24,117 nucleotides of DNA from a virus: IMG/VR virus record IMGVR_UViG_3300047359_000778, positions 1 to 24,117 of that record; one strand, written 5' to 3'. Of this stretch, positions 23,477-24,117 are shown one piece after another. The notes below the pieces were generated by a model. The model was given only the letters and a program-made list of their open reading frames with translations. It searched no databases and was not told the DNA's origin. Within the stretch, counting starts at the first letter, position 1, and each line of letters opens with the position of its first letter. Both the position numbers and the translations under genes were made by a program.

Positions 23477-24117
23477 GCAGTCTTAAGTTTTTCAGTTCCT
23501 TTAACACCTGCTTGTGCCGCTTGTCCTGCTTGTGCAGTACCCGGTTTTACACCTTTAGCAGTAAGTTGTGCTTTTACTAATTTTCCTAATTCTGGATCAG
23601 CTTTAACAGCCTTAAGAATTGCAGTAAATTTAGGATTTGGTAATCCCATATCAAAACTTGCTTGTACACCAACAGGTTTATTTGTTTCTGTGTCAACCCA
23701 TAGTGCGCCTGCCCATTCGTAATCTTTACCACCTTTGTTCATTATAGTACCCTTTTTAATAGGTGCATCTTTAACTGCTGGTGGTGTTTTAGCACTTGGT
23801 TGTTCCGAATCCGCACCTTTTTGTGCTGTATCCGTACTCGGTGCATCTGGCTGTGTTTCAGGATCTTGTTGGGGCTTAGATGGTTCTAATTCTACTTTTT
23901 GTGTTGATCCAATGCTTTGTATTTGGTCGTTACTCATACCAGCATCTGCTAGTATATTAGCAATACTACCTGAATCTAATGGTGATCCCATCTTAGTCCA
24001 TTGTTTAGTAAGTTTATCAGCAGTAACTTTATTACCTACATTTTTTGCAGTTTGTTTAACTGCTCCTGCCGCTGAACTTGCCGCGCCCTTTACTGCGCCT
24101 GCGGCTTTACCTGCTAA
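23473..24117 (-). CDS. Low-complexity virion-region protein (5' end outside window)
   Basis: The frame is open to the right edge, so the ATG at 23991 is internal (KLTKQWTKMGSPLDSGSIAN) and the gene starts beyond the window. Visible parts in order: an Ala/Gly/Lys-rich segment (AGKAAGAVKGAASSAAGAVK); a small helical unit GSIANILADAGMSNDQI; a Pro/Gln/Asp-rich linker of about 40 residues; a short strand unit GKDYEWAGALWVDTETNKPV; and an Ala/Gly/Lys/Gln-rich tail. I recognise no enzyme. The composition fits a virion-internal or peptidoglycan-region protein, but this is a guess. The convergent stop codons share three bases with the frameshift ORF. Confidence 0.65.
   Translation of the reverse strand, partial: LAGKAAGAVKGAASSAAGAVKQTAKNVGNKVTADKLTKQWTKMGSPLDSGSIANILADAGMSNDQIQSIGSTQKVELEPSKPQQDPETQPDAPSTDTAQKGADSEQPSAKTPPAVKDAPIKKGTIMNKGGKDYEWAGALWVDTETNKPVGVQASFDMGLPNPKFTAILKAVKADPELGKLVKAQLTAKGVKPGTAQAGQAAQAGVKGTEKLKTA

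Noticed and set aside
23989-23991. ATG at 23989-23991 as the start of the rightmost minus-strand gene
   Set aside because: The frame stays open to the window edge with a continuous Ala/Lys-rich and then helical sequence, so this Met is more likely internal.

Overview
The window is part of the late (virion) gene region of a T4-like myovirus. The order portal (gp20), small protein, acidic core protein, prohead protease (gp21), scaffold (gp22), major capsid (gp23) is the T4 head cassette. At least six T4-type late promoter boxes (TATAAATA or NATAAATA) lie just upstream of genes. The AT-rich sequence, the long beta-helical fibre proteins and the small structural proteins resemble those of marine T4-like phages of cyanobacteria and SAR11-type bacteria. 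A phage-encoded outer membrane porin points to a Gram-negative host. The host itself cannot be named from the sequence.

Layout, mostly on the minus strand and read right to left. At 24117-23473 is the 3' part of a gene for an Ala/Lys-rich and then Pro/Gln-rich protein. It converges on the only plus-strand unit, 22374-23476: a gp26-type tail/baseplate protein whose end carries a likely programmed -1 frameshift (slippery T TTT TTC, 6-nt spacer, hairpin) into a 76-codon extension. Back-to-back late promoters (22323-22363) separate it from the tape-measure-like gene (22295-19065). Then follow gp20, an 81-aa protein, a 242-aa protein resembling DUF115/GT42 enzymes, an acidic repeat protein, gp21, gp22 and gp23. 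A strong terminator (12214-12240) closes the head operon.

Between the head operon and the fibre operon is an accessory island (12213-10681). It holds a signal-peptide-bearing porin with an unusual nested-repeat leader, a possible 32-aa peptide gene, and a roughly 240-nt structured non-coding RNA with a near-consensus sigma-70 promoter and its own intrinsic terminator. This porin plus sRNA arrangement is the most novel part of the window.

The left third (10568 to the left edge) holds small structural proteins and three fibre-like proteins that share modules. These include two tandem paralogues of 1706 aa and more than 825 aa, each with the same N-terminal motif and a right-handed beta-helix-like domain. 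The left paralogue carries three extra beta-rich insertions. Late promoters precede the 149-aa gene and both large fibre genes. The head, tail and fibre genes would be co-expressed late. The non-coding RNA, having a host-type promoter, could be made early and independently.
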